DNA of 64,000 nucleotides from Brevibacillus sp. DP1.3A (GTDB taxonomy: Bacteria > Bacillota > Bacilli > Brevibacillales > Brevibacillaceae). A program made the position numbers and the translations under genes. The stretch spans positions 4,075,001 through 4,139,000 of the forward strand of contig NZ_CP085876.1 of NCBI RefSeq assembly GCF_013284245.2, written 5' to 3'. Below are positions 25,095-34,427 of this stretch, piece by piece. The notes under the pieces are model-generated. The model saw only the letters and a program-made list of their open reading frames with translations, had not been told where the DNA came from and searched no databases. The stretch's first letter is position 1. Each line of letters begins with the position of its first letter.

Positions 25095-25679
25095 CTAGTC
25101 GTTTGTTGATTCTTCTGCTTTTCCGAATAGCGCTGATGCTTCCAATCGCGCTTCTTCGATATCAAGATTGACAGGCGGTTCTGGCAAATCCCCCAGTTCC
25201 CGTAATCCAAAATGCTCCAAAAATTCTTTAGTGGTCGCGTACAAAATAGGACGTCCGATCCCCTCTGCTCTCCCCGCTTCGCGAATGAGGTGTTTAGATA
25301 AGAGGGTGTTCAGTGCTTTTTCGCATTTAACGCCACGGATTTCTTCAATCTCCGAACGAGTCAGTGGCTGCTTGTACGCAACAATGGCAAGAGTCTCCAA
25401 TGCTGCTTGGGATAGCGTTGACTGACCTGGCGATGTTGCTAGCCGTTCAAAATAGGGTACATGCTCGGGCAGAGTGGTCAGCTGATACGCTTTTGCCACT
25501 TCCACGATTTGAATACCGCGTCCTGCTCGGCGGAAGTCAGCTTTCATGTCTTCGATCAAATCGATGACCTCTTCTTCCGACACCTCAGTGATTTCACAGA
25601 TTTCTTTGGCATCGATTCCTTCATCACCCGAGATGAACAGCAAGCCCTCGATTACGCCTTTCAGCTTGTCATAGTCCAT
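25095..25679 (-). CDS. scpB: segregation and condensation protein B
   Basis: A 194-residue kleisin-associated winged-helix protein that binds ScpA in the SMC condensin complex for chromosome segregation. Two winged-helix parts are visible, the second with LAIVAYKQPLTRSEIEEIRG and ILYATTKEFLEHFGL. ATG 25679 follows GGAG at good distance and overlaps the scpA end by 11 bp. Confidence 0.95.
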   Translation of the reverse strand: MDYDKLKGVIEGLLFISGDEGIDAKEICEITEVSEEEVIDLIEDMKADFRRAGRGIQIVEVAKAYQLTTLPEHVPYFERLATSPGQSTLSQAALETLAIVAYKQPLTRSEIEEIRGVKCEKALNTLLSKHLIREAGRAEGIGRPILYATTKEFLEHFGLRELGDLPEPPVNLDIEEARLEASALFGKAEESTND

Positions 25680-26433
25680 CGTTATGGGCTCCTTCCGCTC
25701 CGGTTTCACATATGATGATGTCTTGAAACAATTGATTTTGTACACACGTAATGTGCTTAGCCTTCATGAGCTCAAGCAAAGCGAGAAAGGTCGTCACAAT
25801 CTCTGTACGCGTCGCCCCTTGAGTAAACAACTCAGAAAACCGAACCATCCCACCACCGCGTACCACTTGGCGTATCTCCGTCATCCGATCCTTGATGGAG
25901 ATTTCGTCGCGCGACACCTTGGTCATCGGTTCTTTTTCTTTCGTTTTCTTTACCAGCTTTTCCAACGCGTTGATCAAATCATAGAGGGTCACATTCGTTA
26001 CGGTATGATCTTCTTCGCGCGCATAAGGAGATAAATTTTCTGCGGGACGCGTAAAAACTTGATTACGGCCGATTTCCATTTCTCGCAAGTTCTCAGCAAG
26101 CATTTTATAGCGTTTGTACTCCAACAGACGAGCAACCAGTTCTTCACGCGGGTCTATCTCGTCTACATCCATATCGAGGAACTGCTGAAAGACATGCTCC
26201 TCCTTTTTGGGTAACAGCATCTTGCTCTTAATAGAGAGGAGCGTAGCCGCCATGACTACGAACTCACTGGCCACATCCAGTTGGAGCTCTTGCATCTTGT
26301 CAATCGTCGCGAGGTATTGCTCCGTAATTTCCGCTATCGGTATGTCGTAGATGTCCACCTCAGCCTTGTCGATCAGATGGAGCAACAGATCGAGTGGTCC
26401 CTCAAAGGAATCAAGTTTGATGCTGTAAGCCAA
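25669..26433 (-). CDS. scpA: segregation and condensation protein A (kleisin)
   Basis: A 254-residue kleisin that bridges SMC heads. The N-terminal domain SFEGPLDLLLHLIDKAEVDI and the C-terminal winged helix (TEIVTTFLALLELMKAKHI) are diagnostic. The best start is TTG at 26433, since GAGGGA is well placed and the first residues match the family. It lies 20 bp after the M50 protease gene, as part of one group. Confidence 0.95.
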   Translation of the reverse strand: MAYSIKLDSFEGPLDLLLHLIDKAEVDIYDIPIAEITEQYLATIDKMQELQLDVASEFVVMAATLLSIKSKMLLPKKEEHVFQQFLDMDVDEIDPREELVARLLEYKRYKMLAENLREMEIGRNQVFTRPAENLSPYAREEDHTVTNVTLYDLINALEKLVKKTKEKEPMTKVSRDEISIKDRMTEIRQVVRGGGMVRFSELFTQGATRTEIVTTFLALLELMKAKHITCVQNQLFQDIIICETGAEGAHNDGL

Positions 26434-26452
26434 AAGTCGTCCCTCGTTTCCG

Positions 26453-27121
26453 TTAGATGAACACGCTTAATATGTTCACTGCAATCTGTTGAATCCAGGT
26501 GCTTACAATAGCAAGCGGAATCCCGAAAATGGTAGAGCTGACACCTGGAATGAAAATCAGCAAGAGCAAGATCCACGGTCCGTAAACCTCATAATGATAG
26601 TACTTCGCATCCCAGCTACGCGGAGACAAGAAGCGCAATATTTTGTAGCCATCCAATGGTGGGATCGGCAAAAGGTTAAAGACGAAAAGAGCCGCATTGA
26701 TGATGATACTAAATTCAAGCGTTGTCTCAATGGCAAAGACTGCTTTTTCATTCATTCCTACCAACATTCCGGAATAGCGTACAAGAATGTACACGATGCA
26801 GAATAAGATCGATAGGATCAGGTTGATAATCGGACCTGCCACCGAAACGTAAACGATACCTAAACGCTTGTTCCCGCGAAAATGAAGAGGATTGATCGGC
26901 ACTGGCTTCGCCCAACCAAATGGACCAAACAAAATGAGAATCAAACCAAACGGATCAATATGCGGGATTGGGTTTAATGTTAAACGGCCTTCCGATTTAG
27001 CCGTGTTGTCACCTAGCTTCCAAGCGACAAAGGCATGCGCCCATTCGTGCAAAGTAAAAGCGATAACGAACGCAATCATGCGAAACGGTACCGTTTTCCA
27101 ATCAAAGTGAAAAAGGTCCAT
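26453..27121 (-). CDS. site-2 protease family (M50) membrane metalloprotease
   Basis: A 222-residue integral membrane zinc protease. The catalytic HEWAHAF (HExxH) lies in the first membrane helix and the second metal motif NLLPIPPLDGYKI in a later one. These minimal M50 proteins lack PDZ domains and their substrates are mostly unknown. ATG 27121 follows AGGAGGAAG. Upstream within 130 bp lies the insertion sequence, transcribed away from it, so its promoter should be in the short intact stretch 27122-27232. Confidence 0.88.
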   Translation of the reverse strand: MDLFHFDWKTVPFRMIAFVIAFTLHEWAHAFVAWKLGDNTAKSEGRLTLNPIPHIDPFGLILILFGPFGWAKPVPINPLHFRGNKRLGIVYVSVAGPIINLILSILFCIVYILVRYSGMLVGMNEKAVFAIETTLEFSIIINAALFVFNLLPIPPLDGYKILRFLSPRSWDAKYYHYEVYGPWILLLLIFIPGVSSTIFGIPLAIVSTWIQQIAVNILSVFI

Positions 27122-27232
27122 TGCTTCCTCCTAATCATCCGTGTTCAAAAAAGTCGTCTATCTTCTAGCATACCAGCAGATAGATAGGCTTACAACCCCA
27201 TTCCAGCTGGACCCAGCATGCATCCTGACGAA

Positions 27233-27250
27233 AAAACACCGACAAGGTTT
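27233..27250 (-). terminator. distal half of the split ppiB terminator
   Basis: AAAACACCGA with its A-run (a T-run on the minus strand) pairs with TCGGTGTTT at 28539-28549. The two arms are now 1.3 kb apart because the insertion sequence sits in the loop; joining the flanks and removing one TTT copy restores a normal hairpin. Confidence 0.8.
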
Positions 27251-27326
27251 TGAAGTGCACCCCTTAAAGTAGACATTGGAAAAACCCCTGTGGTTTACCG
27301 ATGAACTTTAGGGGGTGCATTTTTTT

Positions 27327-27623
27327 ATGGCAGCTAAAGGGCAAAAGTTTATGAGCTATCCAGAAACACTGAAAAGGGAAGCCATACGTTTACATCTTGA
27401 GGAAAAATGGACGTATAAACGAATTACAGAACATCTGGGAATTCTGGACAAAGATCGTGTGAGAAAGTGGATGAGAAAGTATAGACAGCTTGGAGAGTTT
27501 GGACTCCTAGATCAACGTGGACGTCGGGAGACGTATATTGACCAGGACCGTCATGTTCAAAAATTAAAGCGTGAAAATGAAATCCTAAAAAAGTGTTTGG
27601 AAATCTGGGTACGGGAGGTGTAA
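27327..27623 (+). CDS. IS3-family transposase OrfA
   Basis: A 98-residue DNA-binding subunit. A helix-turn-helix (KREAIRLHLEEKWTYKRITEHL) of the IS150 type is followed by a leucine-zipper-like stretch near the C-terminus (HVQKLKRENEILKKCLEI). The ATG follows GGGGG about 11 bases upstream; a GTG at 27315 is also possible. The heptamer A-AAA-AAG at 27587-27593 near the end would allow a -1 frameshift to give the OrfAB fusion transposase. Confidence 0.88.
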   Translation: MAAKGQKFMSYPETLKREAIRLHLEEKWTYKRITEHLGILDKDRVRKWMRKYRQLGEFGLLDQRGRRETYIDQDRHVQKLKRENEILKKCLEIWVREV

Positions 27624-28486
27624 GGAAGAAATATCACATGGTGGAGACATTGTCTTCAATCTTCATGGTAACTGAGATTTGTAAGGCTTTAGGTGTCTCG
27701 AGAAGCGGATATTATAAATACCTCTCCACTAGAAAACAGAACAAGGACAAAGCTTTGAAAGAGAAAATCAACATGATCTATAAGCAAAGGAAAGGAATTT
27801 ACGGCTACCGCAGAATTCAAGCAGAACTAGTACGCCAGTATGGTTGTAAAGTAAACCATAAAAAAGTGTTACGGTTGATGCAAAATCTGGGGATTAAAGC
27901 AGTTATTCGCCGGAAACGTGCCCATATCACCACTTTTCAAGCCATTGTTTCCGATGGACGTGTAGCCGAGAACATGCTAAATCGTAATTTCGTTGCTCAG
28001 AGACCAAATCAAAAATGGGTAACTGACGTTACCCAATATCGAATCGGAGATGAACGCATCTATCTCTCAGCAATTAAAGATTTGTGTACGCGCGAAATTG
28101 TTGCCTATCATATCAGCTCTCGAAACGACAATGCGCTTGTTCTTCAGACTTTCAAGAAAGCATTTAAAACACAAAAAGACGTGACTGGTGTGATCGTTCA
28201 CAGCGATCAGGGTCACCAGTACACGTCTCATGCATACCACGACATGCTGCCTACGGTTGGCGCCAAAATCAGCATGTCACGACGAGGCAATTGCCTAGAC
28301 AACTCCTCGATGGAGAGCTTCTTTTCTCATTTGAAAACCGAAGCTCTATATCCCTATGATATACGAGATGTACAAGATGCTCAAAGAAGAATTGAGGAAT
28401 ATATCCATTTTTACAACGAAGAACGTCTTCAACTGAAATTAAAAAAACTGACGCCTAGTGAATTTAGACGTCAGTTAGCGGCCTAA
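27593..28486 (+). CDS. IS3-family transposase OrfB (DDE catalytic part)
   Basis: A 297-residue frame read mainly as the OrfAB fusion after a -1 slip at 27587-27593. The rve integrase core has the catalytic triad: Asp in WVTDVTQY, Asp in VHSDQGHQY and Glu in SSMESFFSHLKTE, with the usual N-terminal HTH_21 segment (GIYGYRRIQAEL). All key residues are present and there is no stop or frameshift, so the enzyme should be functional. Confidence 0.92.
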   Translation: MFGNLGTGGVRKKYHMVETLSSIFMVTEICKALGVSRSGYYKYLSTRKQNKDKALKEKINMIYKQRKGIYGYRRIQAELVRQYGCKVNHKKVLRLMQNLGIKAVIRRKRAHITTFQAIVSDGRVAENMLNRNFVAQRPNQKWVTDVTQYRIGDERIYLSAIKDLCTREIVAYHISSRNDNALVLQTFKKAFKTQKDVTGVIVHSDQGHQYTSHAYHDMLPTVGAKISMSRRGNCLDNSSMESFFSHLKTEALYPYDIRDVQDAQRRIEEYIHFYNEERLQLKLKKLTPSEFRRQLAA

Positions 28487-28530
28487 CGGCCAGGGTTTTT
28501 CTTACTGTCTACGAAATGGGGTCTTGACCA

Positions 28531-28550
28531 TTTCCCTCATCGGTGTTTAT
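28531..28550 (-). terminator. proximal half of the split ppiB terminator
   Basis: TCGGTGTTT just after the ppiB stop is the first arm on the minus strand. The insertion sequence follows at once, so the hairpin can no longer form locally. Confidence 0.75.
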
Positions 28551-28560
28551 AAAACTTTTA

Positions 28561-28989
28561 TTAGCCTACCTTTACTGTACCCATTTTATCGCCTTGTTTG
28601 ATTGCATCAACGTGTTCCATACCGGAAGTGACGCGACCAAATACTGTATGTACGCCATCGAGGTGAGGGAAAGCATCATACAAGATGAAGAATTGGCTTC
28701 CGCCTGTGTCTTTTCCTGCGTGTGCCATGGACAGGTAACCGCGCTGATGCTTGTGTGGGTTTCCTTTTGTTTCACATTTGATTGTGTAACCAGGACCGCC
28801 TGTACCTGTACCGTAAGGGCATCCGCCTTGTGCTACGAAGCCAGGGATAACACGGTGGAAGGACAGTCCGTTGTAGAAGCCTTCGTTAATCAATTTCTCA
28901 AAGTTTGCTACTGTGCCCGGAGCTTCTTGATCGAACAGCTCCAGCTCGATTTGGTTACCATTTTCCATGGTGATGAGCGCTTTTTTCAT
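28561..28989 (-). CDS. ppiB: cyclophilin-type peptidyl-prolyl isomerase
   Basis: A 142-residue cytosolic cyclophilin that speeds proline isomerisation in protein folding. Typical motifs are visible: [13 protein letters not shown], the catalytic Arg in that motif, [16 protein letters not shown] and [14 protein letters not shown] 28989 has GGAGG upstream. It has no signal peptide. The gene lies near lysA, as in B. subtilis, and its terminator is disrupted by the insertion sequence. Confidence 0.95.
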   Translation of the reverse strand: MKKALITMENGNQIELELFDQEAPGTVANFEKLINEGFYNGLSFHRVIPGFVAQGGCPYGTGTGGPGYTIKCETKGNPHKHQRGYLSMAHAGKDTGGSQFFILYDAFPHLDGVHTVFGRVTSGMEHVDAIKQGDKMGTVKVG

Positions 28990-29057
28990 ATGTTGAACCT
29001 CCATACCTTGTAAAGTTAACGTACCCATTCTACCATGGAGAACGATTGACGTCCAAT

Positions 29058-31331
29058 TTATCCCTCGATGCGGATCTGCTCTTCTCCAGGCAACTCACAA
29101 TCAGTAATAAAAACAGTTCCCGCCTTCGCCTTTGCCACCATTTTCACGTACGCTGCCTTCTCTGCAACTTGTTCCGCACTGGTGTACTTCCCTGCATATA
29201 GGACGACACCTGCCATCGACATCGAGAGCTCCTGGCCGTCCCCCATTCTGCGCTTTTCATAAATGTCCGAAAAGTACGGTGTAAAAGCATCCATGATAAA
29301 CAAGACTACATCATTCGCACATTGTGCTGTCGTAATCAGGATAAAATCATCTCCGCCGATATGCCCTATGAAGTCAGACCCGCTTCCATACCATTTCGAT
29401 GCTTCCCGCAACAAGTTCGCCGTTCGAACGATAATCTGATCACCCACTTCAAATCCGTAGCGGTCGTTAAACCATTTGAAACGGTCGAGATCACAGTAGA
29501 TGACCACCTGATGATCATTCCGTTTCAGCCGTTGATTCAATTCCCTTTCAATCTGCACATTCCCCGGCAACCCTGTCAGCGGATTGGCAGAGCTCGCCAT
29601 CTCGAGCTTAATGGAGGCCATTTTGTCCAACAGCTTCTGCACGGTAACGATACCGATGTACTCGCCATTCTCATCAATAATAATGACCACATCATACAAA
29701 TGATAAGCATCTCTGGCCATCGCCCGCTTCGCTACCTCATCCAACTTGTCGTCTTTGGTAGCTTTGAGCGGGTTGGTATTCATGATTTGAGAAACGGGTC
29801 TTTCATAATACAATGCGATTCCGTATTGACCACCGAGAATTTGATACAGAGAAAAGCGCATAACAAGCCCAACTGGTATGCCGTTCTCCAGTACAACCAC
29901 GCTTTCAATCCGCTGATTTTGTTCGAAAATCTCATGGATTCGTCTTACTTTCACGTGCTTTTCAACACTGATTGTCTTCGCCAAAATTTCCGTCATAGCC
30001 GGAGTGGGCAGGATTAGCTCTGCTTCTTGCTCAATCCGCCTTTCCATTGTAAATCGCAGAAAGTTCATAGCCGTTCCACATAGCTGCGCCATCCCTTTGT
30101 CCGGCTTGCCTAAATAGTAACCCTGTCCATAGATGACACCGACGTCTATGAGCGTTTCCAGCTCACGCTCCGTCTCGATCCCTTCTGCAATGATTTTACA
30201 GTTCACTTTGTCAGCGAAGGACACAAACGTCTCTAACAACGCCTGCTTAATCGGATCGACATCGATATTGCGGATCAATGACATATCGAGCTTAATAAAA
30301 TCTGGATAGATTTCTGTAATCGATTCCAAGCTGGAATATCCTGCTCCCGCATCATCTACAGCAATCATATAGCCCTGCTTGCGGTACTCCTCAATGATTT
30401 TTCGAAAGGCAGCGTAATTCGTAATCGCGTGGCGCTCTGTAATTTCAAAAACAATGTTTTGTGGCGTCAGCTCATACTCTGCCAAAAGCATCTGCACTTT
30501 GCCACGCAACAGAAACGGATCGTCAATCGCCCGTGGGTCCAAATTGATGAACAATTTTTCATGCGGCTTCAGATAGCGTATATGCTCCAATGCCCGTTTT
30601 CGACATATATGCTCCAAACGAAACACCGTATCCGTCTCTTGTGCATAATTGAACAAGGCAGCGGGAGTTGCAAAGAGACTGTTGACCGGCCCTCGCGCCA
30701 ATGCCTCCCATCCCAAAGCTTCGCCATTTGGCAAATGAATGATCGGCATGAAATGCATCTGGACGTTTTCTTCTGCAAGCAGCTTGTGAAATTGTCTGAT
30801 GTGCGTATATTTTTCGGAGGTAATCCCATATTTGGCCATATGTACAGCATGTTTGACAGAAGTATACATCTCTTTCACGATATCTTCTCCGATGATTTCC
30901 GCATAACCGATATGGACACGAAGCTCCTCGCGATTGACGAAGCTCACTTGTCGATTTAACTGTCGTTCAGCCAACTCCTGAAAATGAATCGATAGCATTT
31001 GACAGTCTTCCTCACTCATCGTGTTCGAAAAGGAAGTGTAGATCGCAAAATCATCTCCCCACAGCTTTTGAATCGCGATGATTCTCCCTTTGATTTCAAA
31101 TGCTTGACGAGCTACAGCTGGCAAAATGCTTTCAAATATATGAAGAACTCTCTTGGCACTTGTATCGCCATAGCGATGCTCTACCTCTGTCAGCTTGACG
31201 ATATCTATATAAAACATGACGACTTTCTTCTCTCTCTCCACTTCTTGCCGAATCATCGCCTTCATCCATTGGCGTTTGTCCAATGAAATGTAGGGTATTC
31301 GTCGAAACCGCTTCATAAGAGTCGACAACAT
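29058..31331 (-). CDS. c-di-GMP turnover protein: GGDEF-like, EAL, CBS pair, GGDEF
   Basis: A 757-residue cytosolic protein without membrane segments. Order: degenerate GGDEF-like domain (about 35-170, LWGDDFAIY at 90-98); EAL phosphodiesterase domain (about 185-425) with [31 protein letters not shown] and EGIE all present; two CBS repeats (about 455-575), which usually bind adenine nucleotides; and a C-terminal GGDEF domain with IGGDDF at 658-663. The EAL ligands look complete and the last GGDEF looks catalytic, so both making and breaking c-di-GMP are possible. ATG 31331 follows GGGGGAG. The gene stands alone between ppiB and lysA. Confidence 0.9.
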   Translation of the reverse strand: MLSTLMKRFRRIPYISLDKRQWMKAMIRQEVEREKKVVMFYIDIVKLTEVEHRYGDTSAKRVLHIFESILPAVARQAFEIKGRIIAIQKLWGDDFAIYTSFSNTMSEEDCQMLSIHFQELAERQLNRQVSFVNREELRVHIGYAEIIGEDIVKEMYTSVKHAVHMAKYGITSEKYTHIRQFHKLLAEENVQMHFMPIIHLPNGEALGWEALARGPVNSLFATPAALFNYAQETDTVFRLEHICRKRALEHIRYLKPHEKLFINLDPRAIDDPFLLRGKVQMLLAEYELTPQNIVFEITERHAITNYAAFRKIIEEYRKQGYMIAVDDAGAGYSSLESITEIYPDFIKLDMSLIRNIDVDPIKQALLETFVSFADKVNCKIIAEGIETERELETLIDVGVIYGQGYYLGKPDKGMAQLCGTAMNFLRFTMERRIEQEAELILPTPAMTEILAKTISVEKHVKVRRIHEIFEQNQRIESVVVLENGIPVGLVMRFSLYQILGGQYGIALYYERPVSQIMNTNPLKATKDDKLDEVAKRAMARDAYHLYDVVIIIDENGEYIGIVTVQKLLDKMASIKLEMASSANPLTGLPGNVQIERELNQRLKRNDHQVVIYCDLDRFKWFNDRYGFEVGDQIIVRTANLLREASKWYGSGSDFIGHIGGDDFILITTAQCANDVVLFIMDAFTPYFSDIYEKRRMGDGQELSMSMAGVVLYAGKYTSAEQVAEKAAYVKMVAKAKAGTVFITDCELPGEEQIRIEG

Positions 31332-31404
31332 GATGAATCGCTCCCCCTCACCCTTTCATTATGCCGAGAAAACATTAAGCAATCATGAATGGGAGATGAA
31401 GGAA

Positions 31405-31437
31405 ATACAAAACCTTCCCAAACGATCGGGAAGGTTT
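31405..31437 (-). terminator. lysA terminator
   Basis: 10-bp stem AAACCTTCCC/GGGAAGGTTT with an 8-nt loop, followed by TTTTGTATTT on the minus strand. Confidence 0.82.
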
Positions 31438-31455
31438 GTTCATTTTTTATGAAGT

Positions 31456-32778
31456 TTAGCGCATTAGCTGCGCCCGTTTTGGCAGAACATCGTGACCGAC
31501 TACTTCTGCGTATGTTTCACGTCGTACGACTACTTCTGCTTCTCCGTCCTTGACAAATACAACAGCAGGACGAGCAATCCGATTGTAGTTGTTCGCCATC
31601 GAATACCCATAGGCACCTGTGCTTGGAACTGCGAGAATATCGCCCGCCTGTGCTTCTGGCAGCTTCACATCCCAGATGAGCATATCACCTGACTCACAGC
31701 ACTTCCCTGCAATGGAAACAACTTCTGTGGCAGGTGCATTCATTTTGTTCGCAATCGCTGCTTCATATTCTGCATCGTACAAAGCTGGTCGCAGATTGTC
31801 TGTCATGCCACCATCGACCGCAATATATTTCCGGACATTTGGAATGTTCTTTTGCGATCCAATTCGGTACAAGGTTGTCCCTGCATCTCCTACAATACTC
31901 CGACCTGGCTCGATCCAAATCTCAGGTAGAGGAATCTCCAGCGCTGTGAGTTCTTGGCGAACGACATCTGTAATGGCTTTGATATACGTTTCCGCTGGCT
32001 GCGGTGTATCCCCTTCTACATACCGAATACCGAAGCCGCCACCTACATTCAGTACTTCTGGCAGGAATCCAAGCTTTCCTTTTGCTTCCCCCAACAGTTC
32101 TGTCAATCGTTTGACAGCGACGAGGAAGCCTTCTGTTTCAAATATTTGTGAACCTATATGGCTATGAACTCCCAATAAATGGAGATGATTGCTTTCGTGA
32201 GAGAATTGAATCGCCTCAAGAGCCTGGCCGTTTTGCACGTCAAAGCCAAACTTGGAGTCGATCTGCCCTGTAGAAATGTATTCATGCGTATGAGCTTCTA
32301 CACCCGGTGTGACACGCAAGAGAACGGAGACCTTTTCGTTCCGCTCTTCGGCCAATTGCGCCAAGATGTGCAGCTCATAAAAGTTGTCTACAACGAAACA
32401 GCCAATTTTGGCATCGAGCGCCATGATTAACTCATCATGAGATTTGTTGTTGCCATGGAAATGGATGCGCTCTACGGGGAATCCAGCTTGCAGAGCCGTA
32501 TACAATTCGCCGCCAGATACTACATCGAGTGACAAGCCTTCCTCTTCAATCAACTTGCACATCGCCATCGTGCAAAAAGCTTTACTCGCGTAAGCAACCT
32601 GGAAGGAAAAACCCGTATTGTGAAACGCATTGACAAATTCGCGGCATTTGGTGCGAATTTGTAGTTCGTCATACACATATAAAGGTGTTCCGTAAGTAGC
32701 AGCTAGATGTGTCGTATCACAGCCTCCGATTTCCAAGTTTCCTTGTTCATTCACTCGACTTGTCCCGTGTAAGTACAT
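31456..32778 (-). CDS. lysA: diaminopimelate decarboxylase
   Basis: A 440-residue fold-type III PLP enzyme for the last step of lysine synthesis. The PLP lysine lies in VAYASKAF, with HSHIGSQIFE, the PLP-phosphate glycine loop NVGGGFGI and the substrate motif CCESGD. ATG 32778 (MYLHGTSRVN) has GGGGAGGAAA; longer starts lack a ribosome site. It follows spoVAF, as in B. subtilis. The leader is too short and unlike a lysine riboswitch. Confidence 0.96.
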   Translation of the reverse strand: MYLHGTSRVNEQGNLEIGGCDTTHLAATYGTPLYVYDELQIRTKCREFVNAFHNTGFSFQVAYASKAFCTMAMCKLIEEEGLSLDVVSGGELYTALQAGFPVERIHFHGNNKSHDELIMALDAKIGCFVVDNFYELHILAQLAEERNEKVSVLLRVTPGVEAHTHEYISTGQIDSKFGFDVQNGQALEAIQFSHESNHLHLLGVHSHIGSQIFETEGFLVAVKRLTELLGEAKGKLGFLPEVLNVGGGFGIRYVEGDTPQPAETYIKAITDVVRQELTALEIPLPEIWIEPGRSIVGDAGTTLYRIGSQKNIPNVRKYIAVDGGMTDNLRPALYDAEYEAAIANKMNAPATEVVSIAGKCCESGDMLIWDVKLPEAQAGDILAVPSTGAYGYSMANNYNRIARPAVVFVKDGEAEVVVRRETYAEVVGHDVLPKRAQLMR

Positions 32779-32841
32779 GTTTCGTTTCCTCCCCAATTCA
32801 TTCGCACCGATGATGTATATAGACAACCTTTTATAAAGAAA

Positions 32842-32868
32842 GGCAACCAACAAGGAGCGTCAGTTGCC
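32842..32868 (-). terminator. possible spoVA operon terminator
   Basis: Stem GGCAAC/GTTGCC with a 15-nt loop, then TTTCTTTATAAAA on the minus strand. It is modest in strength and leaves room for read-through into lysA. Confidence 0.45.
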
Positions 32869-32957
32869 ATACAGAAACTTTTGTTCGTAAGGCTTCCCTA
32901 CAATTTACTACAAGGTTGTGCGTTTGACAATGGGTGAAGCCAACCGTTTTCAGAATA

Positions 32958-34427
32958 TTATTGCCGAGAGGAATTTTGCGCGCGAACGATACTCGGCCTG
33001 TTGTTTTTGCTTGGCACAGCCAGCCGTACCACAATATCCTTCATCCCTTTGTAGTTGAATGGAATGAACGGCCATAAGTATGGTGTATTGAGCGAACGGG
33101 TGGAAGCCAAGAAAATCAGAATGATCGTAAGTCCGATCATCAGTCCCGGTGTGGAGAAAAAGCCCACCATGAGAATCAGAAATAAACGAATCAGTCGATT
33201 GGCCAAGCTCAACTCATAACTGGGAGTCGCATACATCCCGATTGCCGCCGCTGCCAGATACAAGATAACCTCGGGTGCGAGGAGTCCTACCTTGATAGCC
33301 ACATCCCCGACCAGAATCGCGGCCAATAAACCTACGGCAATCGAGAGCGGCGCTGGCGTATGAATGGCGGCCATCCGCATCAAGTCCAGTCCAACCTCAG
33401 CGATCACGAATTGTGCCAAAATTGGAATGCTCCCCATCTTTTTGATCCCCAGGAAGTGAAGTGGCTCCGGTATCATGGAAGGGTGCATAACCAAAAGCAA
33501 CCAGATCGGCAAAACAAAAACAGAAGCAAAGATTCCCAAAAAGCGAACCCAGCGCAGATAAGCACCGATTACCGGTGTTTGTCGATACTCCTCCGCATGC
33601 TGTACATGATGAAAATAAGTGGCGGGTGTGATCATGACACTCGGCGAAGTATCCACATAAATCAGTACGTGACCTTCCAATAGATGTACAGCAGCTACAT
33701 CAGGTCGCTCTGTATATCGTACTAACGGGAAAGGGTTCAAAGTCTTTCCAATGATAAATTCTTCGACGGTTTTTTCTGCCATCGGTATCCCGTCAATCTG
33801 GATGTTTTGTAGACGCTCCTTTAACGTTTGGACCAGCTCTTCATTTGCTACATCGTGCAAGTAGGCAACCGCAACATCTGTCTTGGTACGCTCCCCAATC
33901 TGCATGATTTCAAATCGGAGCCGTTCGTCACGAATCCTTCGACGCGTAAGAGTCGTATTGGTTATCAGGACTTCTGTAAAGCCGTCATGCGCTCCCCGAA
34001 CGATTCGCTCCGTATCTGGCTCCTGTGGTGAACGATTTGGCAGTATTTTTGCATCGAGAATGATCGCGTGACGCGATCGGTCGATGATAAGCCCTACTTG
34101 ACCGACGAGTAATTTGTCCATGAATTCGTCTGTCGTTTCCACCTTGCTGAGCTGAAAGAAAGGGATGAATTTGTGGAACAGCTGGTCGAAAGCGTCGTCC
34201 GCCAGCTCCCGGTCACGCACATCATTCAACTCACGCATGACCTGCGAAATGAGTAAGCTTTCTGCGAAGCCATTTATGTAATACAACAACATTCGTGTAT
34301 GCCCCACATAAAAATCATGGACCCCAATATCAAAGCTCTTACCAACACCGAGTCTGTCGTTCAAATACCTCTGATTCTCTTCAAGATAAGTCGAGATGGG
34401 ATGCCGTTTTTCCGTGACCTGTGCCAT
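32958..34427 (-). CDS. spoVAF: stage V sporulation protein AF (GerA-family)
   Basis: A 489-residue spore inner-membrane protein with the GerA germinant-receptor A-subunit fold: an N-terminal soluble domain, the TERPD motif (VRYTERPDVAAVHLLEGH, about 225-245), then several membrane helices and a basic tail. In B. subtilis SpoVAF modulates ion release and speed of germination. It overlaps spoVAEA by 47 bp, so its start (ATG 34427) depends on translation of that gene; the beginning MAQVTEKRHPISTYL fits the family. Confidence 0.92.
   Translation of the reverse strand: MAQVTEKRHPISTYLEENQRYLNDRLGVGKSFDIGVHDFYVGHTRMLLYYINGFAESLLISQVMRELNDVRDRELADDAFDQLFHKFIPFFQLSKVETTDEFMDKLLVGQVGLIIDRSRHAIILDAKILPNRSPQEPDTERIVRGAHDGFTEVLITNTTLTRRRIRDERLRFEIMQIGERTKTDVAVAYLHDVANEELVQTLKERLQNIQIDGIPMAEKTVEEFIIGKTLNPFPLVRYTERPDVAAVHLLEGHVLIYVDTSPSVMITPATYFHHVQHAEEYRQTPVIGAYLRWVRFLGIFASVFVLPIWLLLVMHPSMIPEPLHFLGIKKMGSIPILAQFVIAEVGLDLMRMAAIHTPAPLSIAVGLLAAILVGDVAIKVGLLAPEVILYLAAAAIGMYATPSYELSLANRLIRLFLILMVGFFSTPGLMIGLTIILIFLASTRSLNTPYLWPFIPFNYKGMKDIVVRLAVPSKNNRPSIVRAQNSSRQ

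Larger units (their letters stand above)
27251..28530 (+). mobile_element. complete IS3-family insertion sequence (IS150-like)
   Basis: A 1280-bp element with ends starting TG and finishing CA. Imperfect terminal inverted repeats share blocks such as ACCCC, GTAGACA and AAAAACCC. It is flanked by a 3-bp target duplication TTT (27248-27250 and 28531-28533), typical of IS3. Two overlapping transposase frames are joined by an A6G slippery site, and both are intact, so it may be active. A hairpin (AACTGACG/CGTCAGTT) and GGCC-TAAC-GGCC with a T-run lie near the right end. It is inserted in the loop of the ppiB terminator. Confidence 0.93.

Noticed and set aside
32779..32957. Lysine riboswitch upstream of lysA
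   Set aside because: Too short and lacks the conserved L-box core; only a terminator-like hairpin of the upstream operon is seen.
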